From assembly GCA_963402885.1 (NCBI GenBank), contig OY727093.1, positions 13,527,501 to 13,591,500 on the forward strand: 64,000 nucleotides of DNA. Direction: 5' to 3'. Each line of letters starts with the position of its first letter. Position 1 is the first letter of the stretch. Positions 63,899 to 64,000 of the stretch are shown here, one piece after another. The notes beneath the pieces were generated by a model that saw only the letters and a list, made by a program, of their open reading frames with translations, had not been told where the DNA came from and made no database searches. Both the position numbers and the translations under genes were made by a program. Source of the DNA: Antedon bifida (lineage: Eukaryota > Echinodermata > Crinoidea > Comatulida > Antedonidae).

Positions 63899-64000
63899 GT
63901 AAAGCTCTGTCTACACTATAAAATTAGTGCCCAAATATAGTAGTGACATGATGTCATCGTGTCTATATATGGGCACATCACACATTTTTGATAGTGTAGA
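63899..64000. mobile_element. MITE, TCTGTCTACACTATC family (copy 4, cut by window end)
   Basis: Starts AAAGCTCTGTCTACACTAT, contains CATCGTGTCTATATATGGGC, and reaches the inverse terminus TTGATAGTGTAGA at the last base. It begins only about 16 bp upstream of the splice acceptor of topoisomerase II exon 63686-63881, so part of that intron's 3' end is transposon-derived. Confidence 0.8.

Overview
This is nuclear DNA of an animal. It is AT-rich, with many introns bounded by GT-AG splice sites, and dense in LINE, SINE and MITE-like repeats. The protein families and repeat style suggest an invertebrate deuterostome, perhaps an echinoderm, but the sequence alone does not settle this. There are no operons, CRISPR arrays or convincing intact tRNA or rRNA genes. 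Five protein-coding loci can be reconstructed exon by exon, all on the minus strand. Exon ends were placed by splice signals and reading-phase continuity and should be good to about one base.

Layout: (1) about 1-32.35 kb holds the first 14 coding exons of an SLC4-family Na+-coupled bicarbonate transporter. The start codon is at 32,348; exons run leftwards and the gene leaves the window at position 1 with its C-terminal third missing. Its introns hold a 5'-truncated LINE with an 883-codon endonuclease/reverse-transcriptase ORF (12.1-14.95 kb), other LINE ends, a 1.2-kb minisatellite of 26-bp units (17.86-19.04 kb), a 1.4-kb TIR transposon with an internal 21-bp array (25.64-27.06 kb), a 1.6-kb CpG-containing element with four TGACGTCA sites (20.5-22.1 kb), and several MITEs and SINEs. 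(2) 33.4-48.1 kb is a tandem duplication of an 18-exon AMP-binding (acyl-CoA synthetase-like) gene. The upstream copy (41,859-48,107) is intact at 554 codons. The downstream copy (33,794-40,657) carries a 13-bp deletion, a 2-bp insertion and a nonsense codon, so it is a pseudogene that still keeps its splice sites. (3) 48.1-53.3 kb is repeat-rich intergenic DNA. (4) 53,348-54,830 is a complete five-exon UBE2G2-type ubiquitin-conjugating enzyme. (5) 55.5-56.5 kb holds a diverged tandem repeat carrying a duplicated, possibly coding segment. (6) 59,266-63,881 is the last eight coding exons of DNA topoisomerase II, running off the right edge at its 5' side.

The recognised genes are ordinary cellular functions: ion transport, acyl activation, ER-linked ubiquitination and DNA topology. 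I see no sign that they form one pathway. The notable material is the asymmetric decay of the duplicated synthetase pair, a local triplication covering a splice donor in the dead copy, the higher-order minisatellite, several families of TIR elements, and the duplicated segment near 56 kb. I did not find a clearly new biological system.
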